From the NCBI GenBank assembly GCA_022225965.2, contig JAKJXP020000064.1:186001-250000 (forward strand): a stretch of 64,000 bases of DNA, in the 5' to 3' direction. Numbering within the stretch: position 1 is the first letter of the stretch; every line of letters starts with the position of its first letter. This document shows positions 46,653-57,338 of the stretch, one piece after another. Both the position numbers and the translations under genes were made by a program. The notes under the pieces were generated by a model. The model made no database searches and was not told where the DNA came from. It saw only the letters and a program-made list of their open reading frames with translations. The stretch is from Diatrype stigma. Lineage: Eukaryota; Ascomycota; Sordariomycetes; Xylariales; Diatrypaceae.

Positions 46653-49304
46653 GGTGGGCTGGGATATATTTAGGTAGGGGCGGAAGTCGGTGCGGTTGTC
46701 AAGAGCACGGGACTGACACGCTCGACGTGGGGTTGAATGCTTCTGTATTTGAGAAGAGATGCCTCGGGGTCGTCTTAGGGGTATGAGGTAAGTTGCTTGT
46801 GTGACGACGGATGGACAATGACCAGGAAGCAGAGTGATGTAGGAGGATATCGGAAGGGGCAAGAACGTGTTTAAGAAAGACAAGACCTGGAGAAGAAAGT
46901 TCGAGTTGTGGGGAAGAGTCAAGTATCGCGTGCTCATTGTTCCTATTATGTATAGCAAGGACTGACTCCCGAGGGCTCGTGTCCCAGCTACTCCTACATG
47001 GCTTGTATGTGGACATGGACTACACACGGGGCTGTTTACTAATTCAATACTGACGGCATAACTCGGATGGAGCGCTTGTTGGCAGCGATACAGGCAGCAA
47101 TACAAGCGATACACAGCTAACCACCCCCATCTCCGCCCTCGACGCCCCTCTAGGCCCTCTCAGCAAGAGCCCGTTATCCGAGAAGCCAGCCCGTCCGATG
47201 GGCCGGGGCGCAATTATTGCACGATCCAGCTCCAATATGAGGGAGCGTCTGCTTAGGGAGCACAGGGAGCAGGTTGAATGCGGGTCCCTGAACTCAGAAA
47301 GCGTCGAAAGGCGTCTTTGAAAATTTGGCAAGTTGATCACGACATCCGCGCTAATGTAGGCGCAATCCGGCCAGACGGCCACTGATTGGACGCTGCTATT
47401 GATCTGGGTTCGGGTCTTGAGATCTAGGGCCATGTTTCTAATACATGTGGATGGAACCCGTCCATGACGGCGGGACCCGGCTAGATAGCTCTGACAAGCC
47501 CCGTCTCGCCCGTACCAACGACTTTACGAGCTCTTTGCTCAGGGCGTTTTTAGGCCTATGCATGCACGCATCAGGAAGCCGTTTCTGACTCCAGGTAGCT
47601 ATACTATGATTATTTGCTACTGTAGCATAGGAGTTTCTTTCTCCCCCTGATTCAACGTCACAGGCCTCGCCTTCGGTGCTTCGATGCGTGCTGGACGGCG
47701 GGATTCTTCTCTCCGAACATCACTGACACATTGTCTTAGTGACCCTACCTATGTACATGCCTGCCTAGGTAGGTAACTACCTACTGTACACAGGTTCTCG
47801 CTGCCCTATAGGCTATGGCTTGGTCATCACCGTTTATGTACATCTGTACCTATTGTAGTTCGTGTCAGACTGGGAAAAGCTCGGGATGATGTCAGCTCCT
47901 AGCTCGATCCTTGGTGTCGGACTGAAGTCAAAATACTCATGCCGCACCGTAGCTGCAGCGATTATATCACCGCGATTATATCATCGGTGGTACAACGCAG
48001 AGAGTTACACACGCCACTCACCATCTGCGGCGTTATCGCCTCCCTGTCCTGTCCATCCTATGTATATAGAGTCTATGATCACGCAAGCAGAAACGAAATT
48101 GTCCACCCCAAGCACGCCATATACAGGCACACTTTAACTTCCGCTTTCGCAGACTGAATCCGGGGCGCCACTCTGTCAATGAGCTGTCCCAGGCGCGTGG
48201 TCCAATTTGGACTAGACAAGGCGCCATCTGAATTTGAAAGGACGGCGCATGGGTATTGGCCAGCTACCTAGGTATTCTTTATGATTTATTTGCCGGCATG
48301 CTTTCCGTATTCATAACCATATTATATAGTATTATCCATAATGTATTGTGATGGCTCGCCGATTTTGACCCGAGGCACTACAGTCAACCTTGGAAGCCGT
48401 TATGCTGGCAGCTATCGTGGGATAAAACAGGCACACACAGACAGTAAATCAAGTGTAAATCAAGTGATGGCCCTCTGCTGTAATGATGTTGTAAGCCGGA
48501 CGGCGATCATTAAGAGGCTCTTTCGGGATGGAGGGGCAGCTCTGGCAAGTACCGGTACAACACAGCACATCTATGAGTCTATGACACCTTCAAGATTCCA
48601 GCATTTTCCACTGTCGACCCTGCGTACATAAAAAGGCGTTCGTTTTCCCGCACTACCGCTCCCAGGATTCGATGTCGCAATCCTTAGACCTGATGGCGTT
48701 TTTCACGCTCTGGTGTCTGGACGGTTGTCGGAATTCACTGGGGGTTCGAGACATTTTTTGTCCCGCTCTGCTGGACCAGCTGGGCAGGCATTGCGAGGTG
48801 CGAGGTGCGAGGTGCGAGGTGCGAGTCACGACCGAAGGCGTCAGCTTCGCCTCTCGGTTGTCGGTAGGGCAAGCCTAAGCCCACTAGCGCTAGGAACATC
48901 CGAGGGGTGCTGGAGGTGCTGGGAGGTGCTGGAAATGCTGGGTATCTCCGCCTTTTAGTGGGAAGTTTAAGGAGCTTAAGGTGCATCAAGGGGTGCATGA
49001 GCCGCTAGGAGTGGCTATCGGCCCCCCGAGATCCGGGCGCTGCTTGGGCTGGTTCCGCGCTTACGGGTGACGGGCTGGGGGGGTGCCAGGGTGTCTTCGG
49101 CTCCAGATCTCTGGCCCTGCAGTAATGTTGCATCTGAGATGATGGGAAGATGCGTCTAGACTCCTTTCGAGCCTCTTGGGCTTCTCCATACCCAGTACCT
49201 ATAGCCACTACATATTTAATCGCCTGTGGCGCATTATGCTTCATACCCGAACGTATGTGGCTCAGTTACAGCGCATTGCAACCCATTAGCTGCCAAACAG
49301 TATA
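46653..49304. other. Intergenic region upstream of MET16, no further gene
   Basis: About 2.6 kb. The first 460 bases are open in the MET16 frame and are likely 5' leader and promoter. A palindrome-like GCCTGCCTAGGTAGGTAACT is at about 47,760-47,780, and a 7-bp array is at 48,793. Other frames (for example 129 codons minus at 47,044-47,433) have no domain support. Confidence 0.45.
48793..48824. repeat. 7-bp tandem array GCGAGGT
   Basis: Four perfect consecutive copies of GCGAGGT followed by GCGAGTC. A looser GGTGCTGG repeat follows at about 48,907-48,940. Non-coding. Confidence 0.85.
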
Positions 49305-49306
49305 TA

Positions 49307-49400
49307 CTCGTCAGGGCTCTAAACGCCTCCTGACCCACAATTTGACCGCTTCGCTATTGTAATCAGGGACTACCTAAATGTCCTGAAAAAGCTAAATGTC
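49307..49400 (+). repeat. Left terminal inverted repeat of the MITE
   Basis: 94 bases, identical to the reverse complement of 49,900-49,993; the similarity stops abruptly inward after AAATGTC. Confidence 0.95.
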
Positions 49401-49535
49401 CTGGTTTCTACATAATTCCCCATACAAACTAGGTACAACTCTATGTATTCTGCCAACTGCCGATATTGCCGCATACGTCAATATAGTCCCCTCGCATACA
49501 AGATAATCTCAACAATTTATCGAATAAAACAATAC

Positions 49536-49678
49536 AGCTAGCACCTACAGCTAGCACCTACAACCACCACCTACAACCACCACCTACAACCACCACCTAC
49601 AACCACCACCTACAACCACCACCTACAACCACCACCTATAACCACCACCTACAACCACCACCTACAACCACCACCTAC
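49536..49678. repeat. 13-bp minisatellite inside the MITE, 11 copies
   Basis: Two copies of AGCTAGCACCTAC are followed by nine copies of AACCACCACCTAC (one reads ...CCTAT). The unit length is constant at 13. Because copies are contiguous without spacers, this is not a CRISPR array. Confidence 0.95.
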
Positions 49679-49899
49679 AATTGCAACCCTCATATAATTA
49701 TTAACAGCAATTAACGGAATTGCAGGAATCAACAAAAACCCGGAATTTCCTTTGCGCTCGCAAAAATTCACGTTTTGCAAAATCCTGGTAATGACATAAT
49801 AGTCGAAAATATCCTATGCATTAATACGGGGAATTGCAATATAGTGTGCTACTTCGATTTTAAGTAAAAACGCATACAATTGGATGTAACAAACAATAA

Positions 49900-49993
49900 G
49901 ACATTTAGCTTTTTCAGGACATTTAGGTAGTCCCTGATTACAATAGCGAAGCGGTCAAATTGTGGGTCAGGAGGCGTTTAGAGCCCTGACGAG
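49900..49993 (-). repeat. Right terminal inverted repeat of the MITE
   Basis: 94 bases, exact reverse complement of 49,307-49,400, followed by the TA duplication. Confidence 0.95.
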
Positions 49994-49995
49994 TA

Positions 49996-50771
49996 GTATC
50001 AAGTACTGATTACCAACCAACTAACTAAAGACCGAACATGGGCAGAATATAACTCAGTTGCAATCGAGTCAATATAACAAACATGCAGACGGTCTGACCC
50101 TTGTCCGATCTCATCTCCAGAGCTGCTCTCGCAACGGCTAAAAAGGTCTAGTATTGCAACCGCTTGCAAGTTGCAACCAACCCGCCCGACCTTGGCAGGA
50201 AGATCGACACCAAAGCCGAGCACAACAACTTGAAATTAAAATGCGCGATGGCCGCCTAGCATTGCCAAAGCGAAGAGCATTATCACGCAATAGTGACCTT
50301 TCTCTTCTCTGCCCGGTAATTTCCCAGGGCCTTCCGATCAAGGAAGGGAGCGCTGTGTCCGTCATCCAGCGATAAGTAAGATGGATACTGACTTAGGTAT
50401 CATTGACGTTAGGTATTGCAATCAAGTAAGCACGTAAGCACGCAAGCAGGAAACTCAAGTATACACGCTTCAGGAGAATTAGACGATTCAAAGCAATATT
50501 CTACTGGATACTTCGTAACATATCACTGCATACAGACGATGACTGAATAGGTATTCGTAGTTAGCTCTGCACAGCTCATAAGACATATTTCCATGCATAT
50601 CTATCTAGCTAGGTGGTATAATTGTATCCAATTACATGCGGTGGTTTTGGCCGATCTTGCAAGCTTGTGACGGGCCACCTCAGCTACAGCTTGACTAGCT
50701 TATAAGACAAAACAAGCGGCCAATATTTCAACCGGCCAAACCCGAATGGAAACATTCGGAAAAAGTCGAAA
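49996..50771. other. Intergenic region between the MITE and tRNA-Ser
   Basis: About 780 bases with no convincing gene; short frames near 50,138-50,375 lack motifs. A GTAAGCACGTAAGCACGCAAGCA stretch forms a small 8-bp repeat near 50,427. Confidence 0.4.
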
Positions 50772-50875
50772 GGCACTTTGGCGGAGTGGTTAACGCGATG
50801 CCCTGCTATAGATGCTACTGCATTAGTAGGAAGGCATTCCCTTCGGGGGCGTGTGTTCGAATCACACAGGTGTCG
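50772..50875 (+). tRNA. tRNA-Ser(GCU) with intron
   Basis: The acceptor stem GGCACTT pairs with AGGTGTC (two G-U pairs), and the discriminator is G, as in eukaryotic tRNA-Ser. The D stem is GCG/CGC, and the A box TGGCGGAGTGG is at 50,779-50,789. The anticodon stem is ATGCC/GGCAT with anticodon GCT at 50,805-50,807. A 23-nt intron lies after position 37 (50,809-50,831). A long class-II variable arm (CCCTTCGGGGG type) follows, then the T stem GTGTG/CACAC with loop TTCGAAT (B box). CCA is not encoded, as normal in nuclei. It decodes AGC/AGU codons. The intron boundary could be shifted by one base. Confidence 0.96.
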
Positions 50876-50892
50876 CAATCTGCGAGCGTTTG

Positions 50893-50898
50893 TTTTTT
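50893..50898 (+). terminator. RNA polymerase III terminator of tRNA-Ser
   Basis: A run of six T lies 17 bases after the tRNA 3' end, the usual position and length for Pol III termination. Confidence 0.85.
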
Positions 50899-51745
50899 GC
50901 GTCTGATATGTTTTTATCCTTCTCTTTCCTCTTTTACTTTACACTTTATTTAACCCTTTTGTAAGTCATACATGACATTGCATCTGCATTCAACAGAGGA
51001 AACCCGATATATTTTTATATAATCTGCAATAGGGATTAACAACTACCGACAATCCTAACCTACGGCTGGCAAAGAACGCGGGAGGATGCTGTACCACGGT
51101 AACGCTATACTGGCAATTGAGTTGAAATCACGAGTTACTAACACCTTGCTCATCTACGATGGAGTATAGGCATATCCCTGTTTCAACAGGCGACTCCTAA
51201 TGATCAAGTTAACTGCAATTCTGCGGGGGCTTTCGGTACTTCACCGGCGTTGATCATCTCTTACATCCTTACTATGTAGATGTCGAGAGCATACGATCGG
51301 CCGTGTAGAGTAGTCTTCGCCATATCGATGCCTACATAGTACTTCAAACTATCATGAACCGACGGAATCAGACGACGCTGTATCCAGAAGTCAACATAAG
51401 CTAAGGAATGGCACCATGCAAGCTACGCACTCGGGGAGGCGTACTATATCAGTATAGATCACAGCGATCGAGTCCCGACATTAGGGATAGGCAGTTCAGG
51501 TAATCGTGATAATTGGTGTATATTGGTTCACTCGCTTCAATGCCACGTTTTACTCAGTCAAAATACACGTTGCGTTGCATTGCGTGCTATGGCTAGATCG
51601 GTCCGTGATTCAATTAACCCAAGCTGTTCAGTGACCACCCGACTCGAATTACACATGCCCATATGCGGGGGTTCTTTATAATACACCATACGTCACTCTC
51701 CCGGTCCATCGAAGAGGACCGGAAGTTCCAAGTCTTAATCTACCT
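50899..51745. other. Intergenic region, no gene seen
   Basis: About 850 bases between the tRNA and the 3' end of the next minus-strand gene. No frame above background and no RNA gene recognised. Confidence 0.45.
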
Positions 51746-54085
51746 TTAGACATCCTTGGACTGCTCTTCCGCCTGCTGTCCCTCAGGTTGCGAGGGGGCC
51801 TCGGCGGTAGGAGCTGGAGCGCTCGCAACCTCATTCGCAACGGGGGTAGCTGAGACATCATTAGGTAGCGACTCTTTCGGTTCGTCGCCTTGCTGGTTCA
51901 ACGCGGCTTCTAGTCCACTGAATAGATCAGGGCTCTCCGGCTCAGGGTCTTCTGCTGCTTGTCGAGATTCTGGTGGGGGTAGTTGGGTATCGATGGATGC
52001 AGGAGCCGGCACTGGTGCTGGAGGTTCATATTCGGGTTCATATTCAGGTTCGACAGAGCCAATATCCTCGATGGGCTGAGAGGCCAGGTCTAGTGACGGG
52101 TTGGTCGCGTTTGGCTCCACACTAGGTACTGGCGCAGGTACTGGATCGGCAACGGACTCAACCGGCGCAGTACTGAGGTCAGTAGTAGCGCCTTGCTCAA
52201 CGGCCTCGGCCTCCGCCCCGTTTGCGGGCTGTGTGACAAGATCATTGAGTTGTGATCCGTCTCCGTTGCCCTCGTTTGTGAGTTCCGTAAGCTGCATAAG
52301 CGAAGTGTCGTTGGGAACTGACAGTTGGTTTAAATCTTGGATATCACCTTGGGTATCACCCGTGGGCACTGGATCCTGTAGAAGTTCTGCAGTTTCCACA
52401 TCTGTCTGCGTAGGTTCATCTGCGACTATGTCGTTGGTGAAATCCGTCATCTCAACATCAGCAGCTGGTTGCGCCTCAGCAATTGTTGCTTGCTCTGCTA
52501 TCGGCTCTACCGAAGCAGCTGGGGCGGTCGCCTCTGCTACCTCCGACACTGGAGGTAAAGGAGCAGCTTCTGTACTCGTAGAAACTGGCTGAGGAGATGG
52601 CGCACTTGGCGACTGAGTTTCAGTAAAACTTTTCGGGGGGCTTCCTTCGGAGGTTTGAGGGTGTGGTGGAAGTAGTGTGACCTGATCAGGAGGAAGTGCC
52701 GTATTCGATAATGGCGACGGACGTTTTGGAATCGTGGATGTTTCAATGGTTGGAATTCCCGCCGAGCTGGCATCCGAGACAGGAAGTCCTGGTTGACCAG
52801 TGGCGAGAGTTGCGTCCATTGGATGATCGGGCTTGACAGCTTCGCTTTCAGCTATTGGTGCCTGTCTGTTCTCCGAATTCTCTCCATCACGAGCATCGCC
52901 ATCGTCGTCATCACCTTCATCACCCTCGTCACCATCGTCACCGTCATCCTCTCCCTCATCACCATCATCATCATCAGCCATTTCACTATCCTGAGTTTTC
53001 GTCTCATCATTACCGCCCTCTTGTTTGATTTCCTGTATTGTATTAGTAAGCAATTGAGAGTGGCACAAACGGATAGTACTCACAGCTATCCGGACGTCCT
53101 CTGGTTTTGGTTCATTCGCGTTGCTATTTACTACAGGGGCTGTCACCTTGGGTTGCGCATGGAGTGGCAGAGGCAGCTTCTTCCTACGGCCTCTGCCGGG
53201 GCCCTTGGCCTTCCTCTTAGGAGGCGGCGGCCGTCTCCGGACAGGAGTAGCAGCAACGCTTGTTTCCACACTCGGGGCGGAATTGTTCACTGGAACGACA
53301 GTAGTTGAGATAATCTCCCCGTCTACAGCCTGTCCCTCCTGCAAGGTAATCTCTTGCAGATGAGCGTTGCCATCAGCATCCACACGACGGACAGTAGCTT
53401 TGGTGATGCTATGAACAGCTGCGGTGCCATCTGGGAAATGGGAAGCAAGCGTGACAGTGCCCTTCCTCCTTTTGGCCAGGTGTGAAACAGTTGGGCCCTC
53501 GGCATTGCGAGGAATCTGTTTCCACACTTTCACCTGGAAGCCCTTCGTGCTCGAGTCTTCTTCTTTTTTCTCTGGCTTCTCGGGCAGGGCAGCATCGGCA
53601 TCGCCTTCTTCTTCCTCGGTGGGCGGCGGCCGCTTGTAAAGTCTACCGGAGCGAGCAGCCCTCAGCAGGTCTTGTGTATGCGAAGGTAGTAAGTTGGCAT
53701 CTTTGGGCATGCCGTGCGGTAACTCGAGGTCCCAAATGTCGTTCTTCTGGGTGGTGTCGGGGGGTGGAGGTGGTACAATATTCACCCACTCTTGTCGCCA
53801 TTGTCTCACGGGCAGACCTAAGGTGTGTATAAGTCAGAGCTCGGACTAAGGTAGAGGCAGAGACAGAATCAGAGACAGAGCCAGAGCCCAATCGACTTTC
53901 TTCTGGTCTGCGCGCAAGAATCGCATACCTTCAAAGTCATCATGTTCGACATATCCACTTCTATTTCCACGCCGAGTCTGGGTAGTAGTGGCTCGTAACT
54001 ACAAGGGGGGGTTCGTTAGTTGTTTCGCGCTATGCGTAAGCAAACAAACAAGTATGCGAAAAGGTCTCCATACAGGCGGAACCAT
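51746..54085 (-). CDS. Conserved Pro- and acid-rich protein with a QWRQEW N-terminal region
   Basis: Minus-strand exons: 53998-53929, 53817-53084 and 53032-51746, preceded by a short first exon that I tentatively place at 54085-54074 (MVPP). A phase-0 donor exists there, and an in-frame TAG just upstream of 53998 proves that an upstream exon is needed. About 700 aa. The conserved N-terminal core reads [20 protein letters not shown] then [54 protein letters not shown] and FQVKVWKQIPRNAEGPTVSH. A basic PPPPKRKAKGPGRGRRKK stretch looks like a nuclear localisation signal. After the intron comes a long Asp/Glu/Gly tract (about residues 300-335), then 350 residues of low-complexity Pro/Ala/Glu. The intron at 53,083-53,033 is 51 bases, has a perfect TACTAAT branch site and no stop. 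I do not recognise the family. A nuclear chromatin or transcription role is inference. Confidence 0.8.
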
Positions 54086-56634
54086 TATGAGAAGAGCTGC
54101 GAGGTGCTGGCCACCTGTATATCATCAAGCGAAAGCACCTATAGCGATGATAGATAAATCGGGGCACTGGGAAGGTTGGCTGTCTCTAGGTGGCAATCTG
54201 AAGCGCAAGTCTAGGGACGCGGCAGATGGTGGATGACGAACGATGGGCGATAGGCGACGGGCGATGGGCGACGAGCGATGGATGAGGTCAAGTTCAGGTT
54301 GTTGCGCGTCTAACCAAACAATGTAGCCTCAGATCCAATCCAATTACATAGGCATGGAATTTTCGAAGGGGTTAGCTGAAGGTAGGTGTGCCTTGTGTCG
54401 TATTAAACACTATATCAACAATTCAATGATGTGTGGTCGAGTTTATAGTTCAGCCTGGTGATGGTGTCAAGTCGCGACAAACGTGAATGCGAATGCGATT
54501 GAATGATGGCGCGGTTGAATGCGAGTCCTAGGCGCAAGGACGGGGCCGGTGTTTGTTGGTGTCACAGTGTTATGATTGAGCTATATACAGTATGCGGCCC
54601 TCTGAGCTTCCAAGTCACGTGCGCTGACGTCCACCGGGAGCTGTGGGAGCTGAGTAGTCAGGCAGCTATAACATACCGTGCGAGATGATGTTCGGACTGT
54701 ATTTAGGGGTGTAGGTGTCGGTAACTTCCAGTTAGCAGCGAAGGCAGTTTAGCTGTAGGTACATACACTTGTATGTACATAGCTGTGTTGGCTTTGGGGA
54801 TATTTCCATCTTACCATTTTACCGTCTCACAACAGATATCTTCTTCACATAGATCAGTATGAAAAGATGGGCAGAGATAGACAGTTCCTTGTTTTGACAC
54901 TTCTCTGCTTTTTCCCCTCTTCTCTTTATTTTGCTGGACTGCAACTTTCAACGGGTGAATCGAGAGGATCTCATTCCATTGCTAATATGAAGGCTATATA
55001 TCCCCTCCTGGGAATTGGCTGCTACGGAGCATCAGCAAGTAACCACCTTCCGTCCGTTTGATGATACGAAGACTACAATATCTACAAGCTCAAAACATTA
55101 TAGCTGCCAAAAGAACTGTCCCGTACTGCATCAAGCCTTAGCACTACATAGGATGGGCTCCAGGTTGTCTCATCATTGCTATATACATAGTCCATCTTGA
55201 CATCCAGACGGATCTGATCACCAAGATCGTCGCCCTTTCTCCACCTGGGACCAGGAGCCCTTTGAGATACTCCTACGATTTTCTGTCGAGTCAGAAAGAA
55301 GAGGTTAGATAGGGATGGGCTGTCACTAAAAGCATAGCTACATTGCAGCCTCATTGCCGTTTTATACCATCTCGGAAGCCTCCGAAAATGACCAGAGAGC
55401 AAACTGTCGGTTGTCCAGACTTTCTTTCAATCCCCGCATGGGCGCGTACTCTAGGCGGAAAGTGACCCTATCACGGTACTATGTAGTTGGTTGATGCTAC
55501 TGATTTTTGTGGTATCTTGTGTTGGCCGATCTGGCTGAAAGGGGGGGGGGGGGGGGCAACTATACAGCAACTTTTGGAAAATGGTAACAGAGTAGGAAAA
55601 CTTGCCCGAGATAACTGAAAGTCACAGTGTATGGTTACCGGCTACCTGCTTGCGGCCCATCTTTCCTTGGCTCATGTGAGAGGTCCTGGGCTCTGGCGAT
55701 GCCACACATCGGCGAGGCAAGCACAAAACGAGTCCGTTACAGTCGCTAGACCCCGTATATCATCTCCCCAAAAGCGGAAAACTACGCAAATTGAGTTGAG
55801 AATTGGAAGAAAAGAAGACCCCATAGGAGAAAGTGACTGAATGTCTTATCAAGCTGGGCATATTCGGCGGTCCAGGCCTGTCCGATGACCCCTGTTTTGT
55901 ATTCTACCATCTTGTTGTCCCGGTGCCGGAAGGAATCGCCCATGGCGATGCCGTCCTTGTTGATTATGGCCCAGAGACCGCTCTGAGGTTTGGTCGACAA
56001 ACACTACTTGAGTAGTAAGGCGGGGATTAATATGAATATGACGTTAAATTCTACATTCAGCGATAGGGCCGCGGGTTGCTCGGGTCCTATAAACTACCCC
56101 TGAGTGCGTATCACGCGTTTTACCATGCTTACTTCGTACATTATTGTCCAGAGATGAGGGTGGAATTCAGTAGGCATTATGCGACCATCCCTTTGAAAGC
56201 AAATGTCGCTAAAGATATATATGTCCTGCCAGCATGAGTCGCATGCCTTGATGTACACTTGATTTATAGTACAAGAGCCAGTTCACTTTACGTAGTCCAG
56301 AATAGGAACGCATATCAAAGTGGTCTGAACCGATTATCTTAGGTTGAACCTAACACCACATCAACCAGCGCTGGGTTTAATTTTGCGTGACGGTGACTAA
56401 GTAACCCTGTGTTCTCTGCGGAAACCCTGGGGTATTATATCGCATCAATCCCATCTATGAACGTTAGCATCGTCAGTGTTGCACCGGAATTTGCGCAGAT
56501 GCAGCGACATTGCTTACCCCGTATCCTTTTGTCTCGTGATTCCTCCAGACTGCCCCTTTTCCTTGCCCTAGAAGCACGCCGAATCAGCATGTCTGCCAGC
56601 CAGCCAGGACAACCCCTCGGCTTGACACCCAGGG
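54086..56634. other. Intergenic region, mostly without supported genes
   Basis: About 2.5 kb. It contains 9-11 base GGGCGATGGGCGAYR tandem units at about 54,241-54,282 and a 16-G run at 55,541-55,556. A signal-peptide-like 23-codon frame at 54,987 (MKAIYPLLGIGCYGASAS) has no supported continuation. The minus strand holds possible coding remnants, given separately. Confidence 0.4.
55082..56012 (-). pseudogene. Possible degenerate coding remnant, unrecognised
   Basis: On the minus strand, 56,000-55,840 reads KPQSGLWAIINKDGIAMGDS then FRHRDNKMVEYKTGVIGQAW and TAEYAQLDKTF, with strong G/C preference at third positions, unlike its surroundings. Further on, 55,402-55,082 reads 106 codons including TRQKIVGVSQRAPGPRWRKG and TTWSPSYVVLRLDAV. 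The two pieces are not joined by clear splice sites or a start, and stops lie between them. They may be exons of a decayed gene or chance. No family is assigned; a lectin-like look is only a vague impression. Confidence 0.25.
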
Positions 56635-57338
56635 TTAGATAGAACCTACCGCTCTGCCCCCCTCTACCACTAACCGGTCCAACTGGTAGAAATCACTGAT
56701 CACTGTTTGCCGCTACATAGAGAATGCCAGAAGTCAGCCAATATCGTATTTCATTCCCTGGAAACCTCGCAATTTGCAGGAGGGGCACCGCCCCCTCCCT
56801 CCCCATGGATAGATGCGCGCGCCACATTGGCCCCGCCTCTCGCGTTGGCGCTGGGAGAGAGGGCGGCGCACAACTCGCCTCCTTCGTCGCCAATCCACAT
56901 GGGCGTATATCGCATACCTTCATCGTCTGTAGCTCCTGGAGTCCCTTTTGCACGAGGTCTTGTATTTGTCTGGGATCCTCAACGTGCATGTTCTCCCGGA
57001 AAGCGTCTCTCGTCCGCCGCTTTGCGTATTCCCTGAAGTTGTAGGACTGGAACTTCTCGCCCGTCCGTAATAATTGCCTGTACTGCACGCCCCCGAACGG
57101 AAGAAAAGAAAAAGTTTTGGTCAGCCCCGGCACATTTGCGAAAAAGCAACGCAGGAATGCATGCATGCGCATGTTTGCGCGCGCTTGAACGGGGGATCGA
57201 GAATCGGGCGCAACAGCCTCCCTCCCTGCCTGCACGCCCGAGCAACAATCTCGGACAGAATCCTGCCCTTTGCGAAGCACTCACCAAGGACCGAGTTTGT
57301 TGTGGTAGATCGCCCTTGAGGGCCGAGACGATAGACAT
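56635..57338 (-). CDS. ISD11: Isd11, Fe-S cluster assembly LYR protein
   Basis: Three exons on the minus strand, 57338-57285, 57082-56918 and 56712-56635, all phase 0; 98 aa, close to yeast Isd11. Isd11 is a mitochondrial matrix protein that stabilises the cysteine desulfurase Nfs1 during iron-sulfur cluster synthesis and binds acyl carrier protein. Exon 1 encodes [18 protein letters not shown]. Exon 2 starts [20 protein letters not shown], so intron 1 cuts the LYR motif between Leu and Tyr. Exon 2 continues [15 protein letters not shown] and ends QELQTMK. Exon 3 gives [18 protein letters not shown], the conserved C-terminal block. Donors are GTGAGT and GTATGC; acceptors are GCAG and GTAG. 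The minus-strand MYND-type gene lies upstream on the same strand, 815 bases away. Confidence 0.95.

Larger units (their letters stand above)
49307..49993. mobile_element. MITE-like element with perfect 94-bp terminal inverted repeats
   Basis: The 94 bases at 49,307-49,400, starting CTCGTCAGGGCTCTAAACGC, are the exact reverse complement of 49,900-49,993. A TA dinucleotide flanks both ends (49,305-49,306 and 49,994-49,995), the target duplication expected for Tc1/mariner-superfamily insertion. The 687-bp element encodes nothing. Its interior holds a 13-bp minisatellite and AT-rich sequence that keeps normal CpA/TpG, so it is not RIP-mutated. Inside the left end, CTAAATGTCCTG occurs twice as a direct subterminal repeat. 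Perfect repeat ends and no RIP argue for a recent insertion mobilised in trans by an autonomous relative. The superfamily assignment rests on the TA duplication alone. Confidence 0.9.

Noticed and set aside
46653..47114. N-terminal extension of MET16 to an upstream start
   Set aside because: The extra 154 residues look like translated leader, without presequence character or resemblance to PAPS reductases.
47044..47433. 129-codon minus-strand frame upstream of MET16
   Set aside because: No family motif, and it overlaps the likely MET16 promoter.
49536..49678. CRISPR-like array
   Set aside because: The 13-bp units are contiguous with no spacers, and the genome is eukaryotic.
54987..55061. 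Small secreted-protein candidate starting MKAIYPLLGIGCYG
   Set aside because: Only about 18 residues of signal-like sequence before a stop; the possible donor GTAACC is weak and no second exon was found.
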